In this document: in pieces, positions 8,646 to 17,231 of the stretch
How the letters are laid out: the number at the start of each line of letters is the position of its first letter
How positions within the stretch are numbered: the stretch's first letter is position 1
NCBI GenBank assembly: GCA_032388755.1
Contig: CP135593.1
Location: 1,674,001 to 1,738,000, forward strand
Length of the DNA stretch: 64,000 nt
DNA from: Neisseria sp. DTU_2020_1000833_1_SI_GRL_NUU_006
GTDB lineage: Bacteria > Pseudomonadota > Gammaproteobacteria > Burkholderiales > Neisseriaceae
Reading direction: 5' to 3'
Translations under genes and position numbers: made by a program
The notes under the pieces: model-generated
Database searches by the model: none
Seen by the model: the letters and a program-made list of their open reading frames with translations, nothing else
Told to the model about the DNA's origin: nothing

Positions 8646-8665
8646 ATTCCCGCACAGGCGGGAAT
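8646..8665. repeat. dRS3 repeat (single copy)
   Basis: ATTCCCGCACAGGCGGGAAT, the neisserial dRS3 palindrome ATTCCC-N8-GGGAAT. It lies between fabG and the decayed glycosyltransferase copy. Confidence 0.85.
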
Positions 8666-8726
8666 AACAGTGCAGGCATTGCCTATTTTATCTGCTATAT
8701 CGTCAAATTTCAGACGACCTTTCCGT

Positions 8727-9283
8727 TTATTCGGGCAGGGTTATTTTTTGATGGGGCGGTATGTCTAGAATATAGCGCAACCAGTTGCCGAAGCTATATT
8801 TTTGGTAGATTTCGGGCGACAGTTCGCAGTAGGGTTTGGCGACAAATTCTGCCAAACCGTCCAAACTTTTACCGTCCCAATTATAGATATTGTCGGAATG
8901 ATAAAAATCGTATTTGGCAACTTCGGCATTGGTGGTAATGAGCTTTTCCGATAGCCGACCGACTCGATTGTCCGAAACGATAAACCCGTATGCACCGCTG
9001 CTTTAAAATCCAGCAAGACGCAGCTTTGCATTTCGCGTTTGATGTTGTCTTCGAACGTGAGCGGCTCTGCTGTCGCTTTGATACTGTCGGGATAAACATC
9101 GGAATGTTCGTTCAAACTGCCGCCGTTGACATGGAATATCGTGAAATCGACTTTCCAGCCTTTCTTTTCGGCGTATTCGGAAAAAGTCGAAATGGCTTTT
9201 TCCCTGTCGAGATCGGGAACATGCGACCCTAGGAAATAAAAATCGTAGCGGTTTTCGGTATCGGCGTCCGCGCTGCATCGTTT
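8727..9283 (-). pseudogene. Decayed C-terminal part of a third glycosyltransferase-like paralogue
   Basis: The frame ending at this stop codon reads LITTNAEVAKYDFYHSDNIY and GNWLRYILDIPPHQK, aligning residue by residue with the C-terminus of the next two genes (KKLITTNPTIVHYDFYHPDN, KYSFSNWINCAFDI). Further upstream, but in another frame, YDFYFLGSHVPDLDREKA and GLSFRTIESVG continue the match. A frameshift near 8945 splits the gene, and the first ~170 residues are absent: the homology stops near 9283 where a Correia-like scar begins. A dead copy of the paralogue family seems clear; when it decayed is unknown. Confidence 0.85.
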
Positions 9284-9294
9284 ATTGTGAATAG

Positions 9295-9358
9295 ACTGTG
9301 AAAGTGCTGAAGCACTCAGTGAATATTTTCCCTTTTATTTGTACTGCCTATCCCGCAA
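9295..9358. repeat. Remnant of a Correia element at the broken end of the pseudogene
   Basis: AGTGCTGAAGCACTCAGTGAAT (9303-9324), followed by a diverged TTTGTACTGCCT stretch, matches the inner part of the 157-bp CREEs in this window (GGTGCTGAAGCACCAAGTGAAT ... ATCTGTACTGTCT). No terminal repeats remain. Confidence 0.55.
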
Positions 9359-9371
9359 ATCTGCTTCTCCG

Positions 9372-10436
9372 CTATATCTGTTGAATGGCATCCCTGTCGA
9401 TATGCGGCAGCCCGATCGGTATGTTCGGCTCGATATCGAATGCGCAGTTTATCCAGTTGCTGAAGCTGTATTTGCGTTTCAATTCCGGCGCGATGGGGAC
9501 GAACGGTCGGGTCAGAAAGTCTTTGAGTTCGTCGAGATTGCTGCCGTCCCAGTAGAACATATTGTCGGGATGGTAAAAATCGTAATGCACGATGGTCGGA
9601 TTGGTGGTAATCAGTTTTTTATCCAAACCGATGGCTTCAAAAATCCGCAAAGACAAGCCGTAATGCTTGCGGTTGAGGAAGTCGACCAATACGGAGGACT
9701 TGGCGGCTTCTTCTAAATTCTGGCGGTAAGACAACGCGTTGGCAAACGAGAAGAACTGTACTTCGGGGATGCCCAGTGCGGCTTGCTCTTCGGCGATTTT
9801 CTTGCTCGCCAGTCGGAAGTCGATATCCAAACCGATGGCGCGTGCGGCATCGCAGAAGGCGCGGATGTCGCTGTTGCGGTCTTCTGCGTACGATCCGATA
9901 AAGAGGATTTTGTTTTCGGTTTTTTCAGACGGCGTAAAGCTGTCGAAATAGAAACTTGTGGTCGGATGCAATACATGGTCGTATTCGGGCAGCTTGTTTT
10001 GATCAAACGGATCGAAGAAATAAAATTTGTCGAAAAATTCGATATTTTCAAAATCTTCTTTCAAGAAAGTCAGCGCTTCCCAGTTGTAATAGACCATCAG
10101 TTTGGCGTGGTTGCGCAGCTTGGAAATAAACTCTTTCGGATACGCGCCCAGCCAAATCATGAAGCAATAATCCGCCTGCTCGGGATATTGTTCCAACAAC
10201 GCTTCCAGCCGCTCTTCCACCAAACGGAACATCACCCGTTTCTTGAAATCCATTCGTCCGAGGACGTTGCGATACCAGATTTTCTGCATGCGTTGGAAGA
10301 TGCTTTTGTATTTGAATTCTTTTTCTTCGTAAGTCAGGGACAGCACGTCGAAGCCGCATTTTTCCAGATTTTCAATGATGAGCTCGTGGATTTTAAACAG
10401 CTCCGGCATAGCCAGGATAACGGTTTTCTTTTTCAT
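9372..10436 (-). CDS. Glycosyltransferase-like surface polysaccharide protein, copy 1
   Basis: A 354-residue soluble protein, paralogous to the next gene and to the pseudogene on the other side. It begins KKTVILAMPELFKIHELI, has a central ILFIGSYAEDRNSD strand-loop that could start the second half of a GT-B fold, and a conserved C-terminal part with YGLSLRIFEAIGLDKKLITT and YHPDNMFYWDG. This C-terminal pattern (an E inside an FEAIG-type helix) resembles nucleotide-sugar binding regions of GT-B/CgeB-like glycosyltransferases. A role in lipooligosaccharide or other surface glycan synthesis is inferred from the fold hints and from the neighbouring glycosyltransferases and msbA. Donor and acceptor are unknown. 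Confidence 0.75.
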   Translation of the reverse strand: MKKKTVILAMPELFKIHELIIENLEKCGFDVLSLTYEEKEFKYKSIFQRMQKIWYRNVLGRMDFKKRVMFRLVEERLEALLEQYPEQADYCFMIWLGAYPKEFISKLRNHAKLMVYYNWEALTFLKEDFENIEFFDKFYFFDPFDQNKLPEYDHVLHPTTSFYFDSFTPSEKTENKILFIGSYAEDRNSDIRAFCDAARAIGLDIDFRLASKKIAEEQAALGIPEVQFFSFANALSYRQNLEEAAKSSVLVDFLNRKHYGLSLRIFEAIGLDKKLITTNPTIVHYDFYHPDNMFYWDGSNLDELKDFLTRPFVPIAPELKRKYSFSNWINCAFDIEPNIPIGLPHIDRDAIQQI

Positions 10437-10472
10437 AATCTCGTACGGTAAAGAGGAAGGGTCGTCTGAAAA

Positions 10473-10500
10473 TATAGTGGATTAACTTTAAACCACTATA
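10473..10500. repeat. 28-bp minimal Correia element
   Basis: TATAGTGGATTAACTTTAAACCACTATA has the full CREE left end joined directly to the CCACTATA right end. It fits a deletion between the two CCA trinucleotides of a normal element. It lies between the two paralogous genes. Confidence 0.7.
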
Positions 10501-10553
10501 CAATCAGGCAATGATGAAATTCTTAAAACGGCTACGGCACAGGTTCGCCTTAA

Positions 10554-11558
10554 TTAATTGCCGATACCGAGCATACGGTTGAGCCATTGGGTAAACGAAT
10601 ATTTTTCTTTGATATCCGGACTGACCGGCTGATACGGACGCGCCAAGAAATCAGGCAATTCGTCCAAGCTGCCGCCATCCCATAAAAACACATTGTCGGG
10701 ATGATAAAGGTCGGTATCCCGTATGCTTTGGTTGGTCGTAATCAGTTTTTTATCGAAACGCAGGGCATCGAAAATGCGGAATGACAAACCGTAATGGTCA
10801 AACTGGGCAAAATCGACCACTGCCCCGCAGCTTTGTACCTTGCTTAAATTGTTTTCAAAACTCAGGATGCTGCTGCGGTCGAGATATGTGATGCCTTTTG
10901 TGCCGAAGGCTTTTTCGGCGCGGTCGTCTTTGCAATAAATATGGAAATCCAAAGGCAACCCGAGGCGTTCCGCTTCGCTGATGAAATGCTTGGTCTGCCC
11001 TTCCCTCCTCAATTCGTAGCCACCGAGGAAATAGAGACCGTCGTTTGACGGCAGTTCGGGGACAGGAAAATCGAAGTAGAAATTGGTCGTGGCTTTGAAC
11101 CCGCATTCCGGATATTGCTTAATATCTTGCGGGTCGAAAACCCAGCATTGGTCAAAATAGTCCAAATATTCCAAGATATCGGGGAATCTTCCAATGCCGT
11201 CCCATTGGTAATTGACACATATTTCACTGTGCGCACGGATGGCGGCAATGATTTCTTTAGGATAGATGTTGGCACGGATACACAAGGCGTAATCCGCTTT
11301 TTTGCCGTTTAACGAACCCAGCTTGCGTGCAATGTCATCCCGATAACGGCTATATTTCAAAACCTTTTTGTAGTCGCCGTCTTTGGCAACATATTTGTAA
11401 TATAGGTTTTTCACCCTGCTCGCTATATTGGGATAAAAAGAATCCCTGTCGTCGTAACAAAGGTTGACGACGTCGAACCCCAAAAAACGCAGATTTTTTT
11501 CGATGCACTTGTCGAGTTCGTACATATAGGGAACGGCAAGGATGATGGTTTTGTTCAT
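10554..11558 (-). CDS. Glycosyltransferase-like surface polysaccharide protein, copy 2
   Basis: A 334-residue paralogue of the preceding gene. Matching blocks are KTIILAVPYMYELDKCIEKN at the start, YFLGGYELRREGQTKHFI mid-protein, and HYGLSFRIFDALRFDKKLIT and LYHPDNVFLWDGGSLDELPD near the end. The two proteins differ throughout, so the duplication is old or the copies were acquired separately. No signal peptide or membrane segment is visible, which fits a cytoplasmic enzyme acting on nucleotide sugars and a lipid-linked acceptor. Function is inferred as for copy 1. It is followed upstream by strongly AT-rich DNA. Confidence 0.75.
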   Translation of the reverse strand: MNKTIILAVPYMYELDKCIEKNLRFLGFDVVNLCYDDRDSFYPNIASRVKNLYYKYVAKDGDYKKVLKYSRYRDDIARKLGSLNGKKADYALCIRANIYPKEIIAAIRAHSEICVNYQWDGIGRFPDILEYLDYFDQCWVFDPQDIKQYPECGFKATTNFYFDFPVPELPSNDGLYFLGGYELRREGQTKHFISEAERLGLPLDFHIYCKDDRAEKAFGTKGITYLDRSSILSFENNLSKVQSCGAVVDFAQFDHYGLSFRIFDALRFDKKLITTNQSIRDTDLYHPDNVFLWDGGSLDELPDFLARPYQPVSPDIKEKYSFTQWLNRMLGIGN

Positions 11559-11747
11559 TTGAAACGCCCAAAAGGTTGTACTGAACGGATACTAGGAATA
11601 ATCACATTGTTTATAATATTTAGTTAATTTCTTTATTTATTAACAACTAAGTTACATCGCAGTAACTTTTGACATTCTTGACACCACTTTAAAATACCAA
11701 ATGGGTTTTCATACAAAAAATTATAAACAACGCTAAATTTCTTACAA

Positions 11748-13814
11748 TCAAATTTGATAATATTCATCTTCAAGAGATGAATATACATATTCAATTGTTT
11801 TCCCTTTTAAAATTTCTTTCTCTTTCAACAAATATTGAATAATGCTACCTGGATTTAACATACACTCCAAAGGGACAGGAATATAATTTTTTACACCACT
11901 TAATCTCCTACCAATAGCTCCAAAATCAAAAGCAATAATCGGCAATCCTGTGATGAGACAAGCACTGAGTGTATAAGAATATGTTTCAGGACATATTGCA
12001 GGAAACCATATAGCATCTAAATGTTCTTTATTAATGATTTCTATTAATTTATCATCTTGATATTTCCCAAGTATCTTCACATTTTTCTGATTTTTTAAAG
12101 AAATATCATCCTGTGTATAGCCAATAACAATAAATTCCAAATTAAAACCATACCGAGAACAAATTTCTGAAACTTCCTTCAAAATATAAAATCCTTTATG
12201 TAACCCTATTGCACCAATAATACCTATTCTTTTTATTTTAGAGTTACTGTGGGTATTTTGAATATTATTGAAAGTGGATTCATCATATTGCCAAGAATCA
12301 AAGTGTGGTCGAACCACAAAGTCCATATTGTCAAAATATCTCATAAATCTCCATTTAACATCTAAGTCAGGAACAAAAATTTTATATGCATTTTCTAAAA
12401 TTTTTTGATACCAACCTCTCCAACGTTCAATTGAATAGCCCATTGAATCATTACATGACCGAATACAAATATTACATTGTTCGTTATCAGGTTCCCCACA
12501 AAATAAACCAGTATCATCAATTAAATTAATTCTTGGGCAAATAGCATAATAATCATGAAGTGTAAAATAGTATGGTATATTGCTTTTAATGGCAGCTTCT
12601 AAAAAATTGTCTACAAAATTATTGGAAAATCCTTTAAAATGGTGTATATGTATAAAATCTAATTCCATATCATTCAGAAAATTATATATTTCTTCTACAC
12701 TTTCCAACTTAAACTTCAAATTAGGCAAGGGATATTTATTTTCTATTGACAATAGAATATTATTTTTTATGTCAGGCTGCAAAGACAGTACAGAAAATCC
12801 TTCAGATATTAGTTTGTCTGTTATTTCTAGAACATGCTTTTCCGTACCTCCGCCAAGAGAGTGAGTCACATTTAAAATTAATTTTTTATTTTTATTGTCA
12901 ACGTAGTTTTTTAGCCTTTTTATATCTATTCTATTACGATATTCAAATATAGGATCTTCTTTTATAAATCTTTCCACATCCTTCAAATATTTAGGATGCT
13001 CATCATTTATAACATTAAGAGCATTCTCAACGCGCTCCAATCTTTGAGTATTACTAAAAGAACTGCTACCATAATGCCGAACAAATAGTCCCATTGCGAT
13101 TAAATTATCCCAACCCGCCTTCTCGGCTCTAATACATAAATCATTTTCCTCCCCATAACCTTTCCCAAATAGTTCATAATTAAAATATCCAATCTGATTT
13201 AAACATTTTCGACGGACGTACATACAAAATCCAACCCCCGTAGGAGCTTTCACAGTATTAATTTTATTTTCGCTAAAAAATAATTTATTTAACTCTGAAT
13301 CAGGTATTTCATAGCAATAAGAAAAATCTTCGCAGAAAAGAGGATAACTACAAATAGTCGCATTATTTGACATTGCCGTTATAGTTCCTGCTTTAGGGTT
13401 TTGTATAGCACAATTAACTATAGTATCTACCCAGCCATCAAAGACTTCAGTATCTGAATTTAATAAGATTAAATCCCTTTGAGGATGAATTTGAAAACCA
13501 AAATTACAAGTTAAGACAAAACCTTTATTTTCTTTATTTTCATAATATTCAAATGAAAATTTTTCACTTAAATCTCTCAATATAGTTCGAAGTTCTGGCA
13601 CAGGGCCTGCATCTTCAATAACAACCAAATTAAACGGGGTTTGGTTTTTTGTTTTCAATACACTATAAATACACCGCAAAGTATCATCAGGAGCACCATA
13701 TACAGGAATAATAATATCAACAGCAGCTTCTTGATTCTTTTTTTGAGTTGAAAGATTATTCCAATCTTCTGTTCTAGGGCGAATAGGTTTTACATTATCT
13801 CTTTTCATGTTCAT
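11748..13814 (-). CDS. Two-domain glycosyltransferase (GT2 + GT4 fusion), AT-rich
   Basis: A 688-residue protein with two catalytic modules. Residues about 30-270 are a GT2 (GT-A) domain: VDIIIPVYGAPDDTLRCI, LILLNSDTEVFDGW (the DxD-like metal site), and GKGYGEENDLCIRAEKAGW (the ED acid/base region). Residues about 310-660 are GT-B/GT4-like: LNVTHSLGGGTEKHVLEI, FTLHDYYAICPRINLID, IGIIGAIGLHKGFYIL and WFPAICPETYSYTLSACL with the conserved E. Such fusions build repeating or branched surface glycans. The gene is far richer in A and T than its neighbours, which indicates horizontal acquisition. A second ATG two codons in is an alternative start. Confidence 0.88.
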   Translation of the reverse strand: MNMKRDNVKPIRPRTEDWNNLSTQKKNQEAAVDIIIPVYGAPDDTLRCIYSVLKTKNQTPFNLVVIEDAGPVPELRTILRDLSEKFSFEYYENKENKGFVLTCNFGFQIHPQRDLILLNSDTEVFDGWVDTIVNCAIQNPKAGTITAMSNNATICSYPLFCEDFSYCYEIPDSELNKLFFSENKINTVKAPTGVGFCMYVRRKCLNQIGYFNYELFGKGYGEENDLCIRAEKAGWDNLIAMGLFVRHYGSSSFSNTQRLERVENALNVINDEHPKYLKDVERFIKEDPIFEYRNRIDIKRLKNYVDNKNKKLILNVTHSLGGGTEKHVLEITDKLISEGFSVLSLQPDIKNNILLSIENKYPLPNLKFKLESVEEIYNFLNDMELDFIHIHHFKGFSNNFVDNFLEAAIKSNIPYYFTLHDYYAICPRINLIDDTGLFCGEPDNEQCNICIRSCNDSMGYSIERWRGWYQKILENAYKIFVPDLDVKWRFMRYFDNMDFVVRPHFDSWQYDESTFNNIQNTHSNSKIKRIGIIGAIGLHKGFYILKEVSEICSRYGFNLEFIVIGYTQDDISLKNQKNVKILGKYQDDKLIEIINKEHLDAIWFPAICPETYSYTLSACLITGLPIIAFDFGAIGRRLSGVKNYIPVPLECMLNPGSIIQYLLKEKEILKGKTIEYVYSSLEDEYYQI

Positions 13815-13838
13815 TATTTCATATTTAATTGGTTAGTA

Positions 13839-14963
13839 TTAAAAATTTCTCTTACCTTTTAAAATCCTGTAGAGACCATGTAGGGGAGCTAACATACTCC
13901 AACTTACGGATGATAATATTTTAATGGCTTCCAAGTAACCGTCTATATTACTATTTGGATAATAGATTTGCTTTTTAGGTTTTTTTCTTATCCTCCAGTT
14001 AATTTTTTTAAATAATCTAATTATTTTATAACTAGGAGATTTATAAATTTCCATTAATAATGCAGTGTGATTAACATATGAAGAACTATAATTCTGTAAT
14101 TTTTGAATACGGAAATGGAGATTCTTATTCTCTTGAACTAATTTATTAAATTTATCTATATTCGCTTCATTTTTTTGCTGCAACATTTTAGCTCCTTCTT
14201 TTAGTTTATTTATTTCATTATACAAATCTAAATATCCCAATTGATTATTTAATAGCAGACTTTGATGTTTATTACAAACTTTTTGCCAATTAAATCTATT
14301 AATTTCAGGATTTTTATTTAGCTTATCTATCAGCGATGACCCGTCACGGCGTTTGCGGTAGCGGAACAACACTTCCGGAATACGGATGACTTCTCCGCCG
14401 TTGCTTAAGAGGCGTATCCAAAAATCCCAGTCTTCATGTGTTGTCAGGTTTTCATCAAACCCACCCAAAGAGACGAAATCCTCGGCACGATGCATAGAAA
14501 TGATAGGGATGCGATTCCCCTTCAACAGGCTTTCCAAACCGTCATAATCCGGCAGATTCCATAAGCCTTCTTGCGCATCGAAATATTCCGCCAACGGATA
14601 CACCAGCTTGCAGTCGGGATTGTTTTCCAAAACCGCGACGCATTTTTCGATGTAATCCGGCAGGATGAGGTCGTCTGAATCGAGAAACAGGAAGTATTTG
14701 CCTCCCGCCAGCCGCGCCACATGGTTTCGGGCGGCGGCAACGCCTTGATTGTTTTGTACGGCGTAACGTATTTCGGGCTTGTCCGCCAGAAACTCCCTCA
14801 AATAATCGGCGTGTTCCGGGGCGGAGCCGTCGTCAACAATGATGATTTCAAAATTCTGATAACTTTGGTTAAGGACGGACTGGATGGTTTCTACAATGTA
14901 TTCCTTACAGTTGTAGTAAGGGATCATCACAGAGACGGTGGGGGACTGGGTTTGATGATTCAT
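13839..14963 (-). CDS. GT2 family glycosyltransferase with a mosaic C-terminus
   Basis: A 374-residue family 2 glycosyltransferase: VSVMIPYYNCKEYIVETI at the start, IIIVDDGSAPEHADYL, and KYFLFLDSDDLILPDYIEK carrying the DxD motif, then HEDWDFWIRLL (acid/base). Residues 1 to about 208 are encoded by host-like GC-rich DNA with a DUS inside; from about 14340 leftward the gene becomes as AT-rich as the next gene. The tail (about 300-374) is basic and ends WSMLAPLHGLYRILKGKR. This looks like a recombination joint inside the gene that left the frame open. It lies 25 bases upstream of the fused transferase on the same strand. Confidence 0.87.
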   Translation of the reverse strand: MNHQTQSPTVSVMIPYYNCKEYIVETIQSVLNQSYQNFEIIIVDDGSAPEHADYLREFLADKPEIRYAVQNNQGVAAARNHVARLAGGKYFLFLDSDDLILPDYIEKCVAVLENNPDCKLVYPLAEYFDAQEGLWNLPDYDGLESLLKGNRIPIISMHRAEDFVSLGGFDENLTTHEDWDFWIRLLSNGGEVIRIPEVLFRYRKRRDGSSLIDKLNKNPEINRFNWQKVCNKHQSLLLNNQLGYLDLYNEINKLKEGAKMLQQKNEANIDKFNKLVQENKNLHFRIQKLQNYSSSYVNHTALLMEIYKSPSYKIIRLFKKINWRIRKKPKKQIYYPNSNIDGYLEAIKILSSVSWSMLAPLHGLYRILKGKRNF

Positions 14964-15017
14964 GCGGATAGTTCCTTTCTGTCTGTTCGGCAGCCTTCCT
15001 TGTCCTTCGGCTCGGTG

Positions 15018-15076
15018 TTTTCAGACGACCTCTTAGGCAAATCGTCCTTCAACTGACCGGCAGGTCGTCTGAAAAT
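15018..15076. terminator. Inverted DUS pair after msbA
   Basis: TTTTCAGACGACCT and AGGTCGTCTGAAAA with a loop of about 30 bases; the pair touches the msbA stop codon. No T run, so terminator strength is uncertain. Confidence 0.5.
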
Positions 15077-16929
15077 CAACCTGCTGCCTGCTTCGGCATA
15101 TTGCGCAGCATGGCATAATAGCCGTTTTGCGCCATCAATTCATCGTGTGAACCTTGCTCAACGATATGCCCGTCGTCCATAACAATAATGCGGTCGGCTT
15201 GCTCGACGGTGGTCAGGCGGTGGGCGACGATGATGCTGGTGCGGTTTTCCATCAAGCGTTCAAGGGCTTGCTGCACAAGGCGTTCGGATTCGTTGTCCAG
15301 CGCGCTGGTGGCTTCATCCAAAAGCAGGATGGGGGCATCTTTCAAAATGGCGCGGGCAATGGCGACGCGTTGACGCTGACCGCCGGAGAGCTGATTGCCG
15401 TTTGCACCTATCGGTTGGTTCAAGCCGTATGGCGAACTTTCAACCAAGTCTTGCAAATTCGCGGCTTTGAGGGCTGCCAATACTTCTTCTTCAGTGGCAT
15501 CGGGACGGCTGTAACGGACGTTTTCCAAAAGGGTGTCGTCAAACAGGAAAACATCTTGGGAAACAAGGGCGAATTGGGAACGCAGGTTGTCGAGTTTGAT
15601 ATCTTCGATGTTGGCATCATCCAAATAAACCGTGCCCGAGCTTGGTTCGACAAAACGCGGAAGCAGGTTGACGACGGTGGATTTGCCGCTGCCTGAGCGA
15701 CCGACCAAAGCAACGCGTTCACCTTGGCGGATGTCAAGATTGAAGCCGTCCAAGGCTTTTTTACCGTCTTCGTGGTAGCGGACATCGACGTTTTCGAATT
15801 TCAGACGACCTGAAACGTTTTTCAGATGTTTGGTACCCTTGTCTTGTTCAGGCTCGGTATCTAGGAATTGGCAAACCGCATCCGAAGCGATAAACATGGT
15901 CTGCATGGGGATGCTGATGTTCGCCAAGTTTTTGATCGGACCGAGCATTTGCAACATGGCAACGATAAACGCCATAAATTCGCCGATGGTGGTATAGCCT
16001 TGCTGACTCTGCCAAAGGGCGATAAAGATGACGACAGCCAAAGCAAACGACGCAATCAACTCGCTGAACGGAGAACGCGCCGCGCTGGCTTGTGTGATTT
16101 TTTTACCGAGACGGACAATGGTGTCATTGACTTCGGCAAAGCGTTCGGACGCTTTCTTCTGACCGCCGAAGAGTTTGACCACGCGGTGTCCTTGGTGGAC
16201 TTCGTTAACGACGTTATTGAGCGTACCGATACTTTGCTGCGCACTGGCAATGATATCTTTCAGACGGTTGCGGTAATAACGGGACAGTAAAGACAGCAAC
16301 GGGAACATCAGGGCGACAATCAGGCTGAGCTGCCAGTTCAAATACAGCAGGACGCAGACCAAACCGATGACAATCATGGTATCGCGGGTCAAAACGATAA
16401 AGACATTACTGGCGTTGCTGATGGATGATTCCGCCATTTGCACCATGTTCATCAAAACTGTGCCGGAAGGGGTTTCCTGATGGAATTTGGAAGAGAGTTG
16501 CAGCATTTTGGCAAACATATCGCGGCGCAGATGACTGATTGCCATAACGGAAACCCAAGTCAAGAGATATGTGCTGACGAAGCGGCTGATGCCTCGAATG
16601 ATGACCAAAAAGATAAAAAATACCGGCACGACCCAGACTTTATAGGGCGTACCCCAAATCAGGTAGGTAAATTGGTCTTTCCAGTTTTGCAGCGTAGCGA
16701 TGATGCCGCCTGCGGTATTGAGTTCGGGCGGCGCAGAAGGCGGGGCGAAGCCTTGGTTGACCAAGGGGGCAATAAAGGCGGCAAGATAGCTTTCGGTGGC
16801 GGCGACACCGAAGATAGCAATTAACGCAAAAATGATGCGGACTTTATAAGGACGGATGTAAGCCATCAAGCGCATGAAGCTGCGCGAATCTTCTTGGGTA
16901 AACAGGCCGAAGGTCAGTTTTTCTATCAT
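15076..16929 (-). CDS. msbA: Lipid A export ABC transporter MsbA
   Basis: Inner-membrane half-transporter (617 residues, acts as a homodimer) that flips lipid A-core to the periplasmic leaflet. The N-terminal exporter domain has about six membrane segments (residues 30-320). The ATPase domain contains Walker A GRSGSGKST, signature LSGGQRQRVAIARA, Walker B ILLLDEATSALD and the switch His in VAHRL. A DUS in the gene encodes GRLK at the domain boundary. A perfect TATAAT lies on this strand at 16997-17002, about 70 bases before the start, with no good -35. Its place next to glycosyltransferase genes fits lipooligosaccharide export. Confidence 0.94.
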   Translation of the reverse strand: MIEKLTFGLFTQEDSRSFMRLMAYIRPYKVRIIFALIAIFGVAATESYLAAFIAPLVNQGFAPPSAPPELNTAGGIIATLQNWKDQFTYLIWGTPYKVWVVPVFFIFLVIIRGISRFVSTYLLTWVSVMAISHLRRDMFAKMLQLSSKFHQETPSGTVLMNMVQMAESSISNASNVFIVLTRDTMIVIGLVCVLLYLNWQLSLIVALMFPLLSLLSRYYRNRLKDIIASAQQSIGTLNNVVNEVHQGHRVVKLFGGQKKASERFAEVNDTIVRLGKKITQASAARSPFSELIASFALAVVIFIALWQSQQGYTTIGEFMAFIVAMLQMLGPIKNLANISIPMQTMFIASDAVCQFLDTEPEQDKGTKHLKNVSGRLKFENVDVRYHEDGKKALDGFNLDIRQGERVALVGRSGSGKSTVVNLLPRFVEPSSGTVYLDDANIEDIKLDNLRSQFALVSQDVFLFDDTLLENVRYSRPDATEEEVLAALKAANLQDLVESSPYGLNQPIGANGNQLSGGQRQRVAIARAILKDAPILLLDEATSALDNESERLVQQALERLMENRTSIIVAHRLTTVEQADRIIVMDDGHIVEQGSHDELMAQNGYYAMLRNMPKQAAG

Positions 16930-17177
16930 TGGCTCGGTGTTCCGGATTAATGCAGATTGAATATTTTATCAATCTGTCGGATTGGTAAAGCCTATGATTA
17001 TATCGCAACGAAGTTACCGATGCGACGAAATTGCTGTTTTTAAATGAATAACGATTTTTATTTCTGTAAAGTTTTTTCAGACGACCTTAAATGTTCAAAA
17101 TAAATTGATAGTGGATTGGAATAAGAAACACCCTCCTGCTGTCTGCACCTCCCTATGCGAACACAACCGACAGGCAT

Positions 17178-17208
17178 TAAAAAACGACCTTTCATTAAGA
17201 AAGGTCGT
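17178..17208 (-). terminator. Rho-independent terminator after fabD
   Basis: On the leftward strand ACGACCTTTC-TTAAT-GAAAGGTCGT is followed by TTTTTT. The right arm overlaps a DUS, but here the stem is built from a partial copy and not from two full uptake sequences. Confidence 0.8.
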
Positions 17209-17231
17209 CTGAAACACAAAAGGCGGCAAGT

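Noticed and set aside
11560..14335. AT-rich island as a prophage or integrative element
   Set aside because: It contains only glycosyltransferase genes; no integrase, transposase or att-type direct repeat was seen.
17108..17118. GATAGTGGATT as another CREE end
   Set aside because: Only about ten bases match and no opposite end or core is found within 200 bases.
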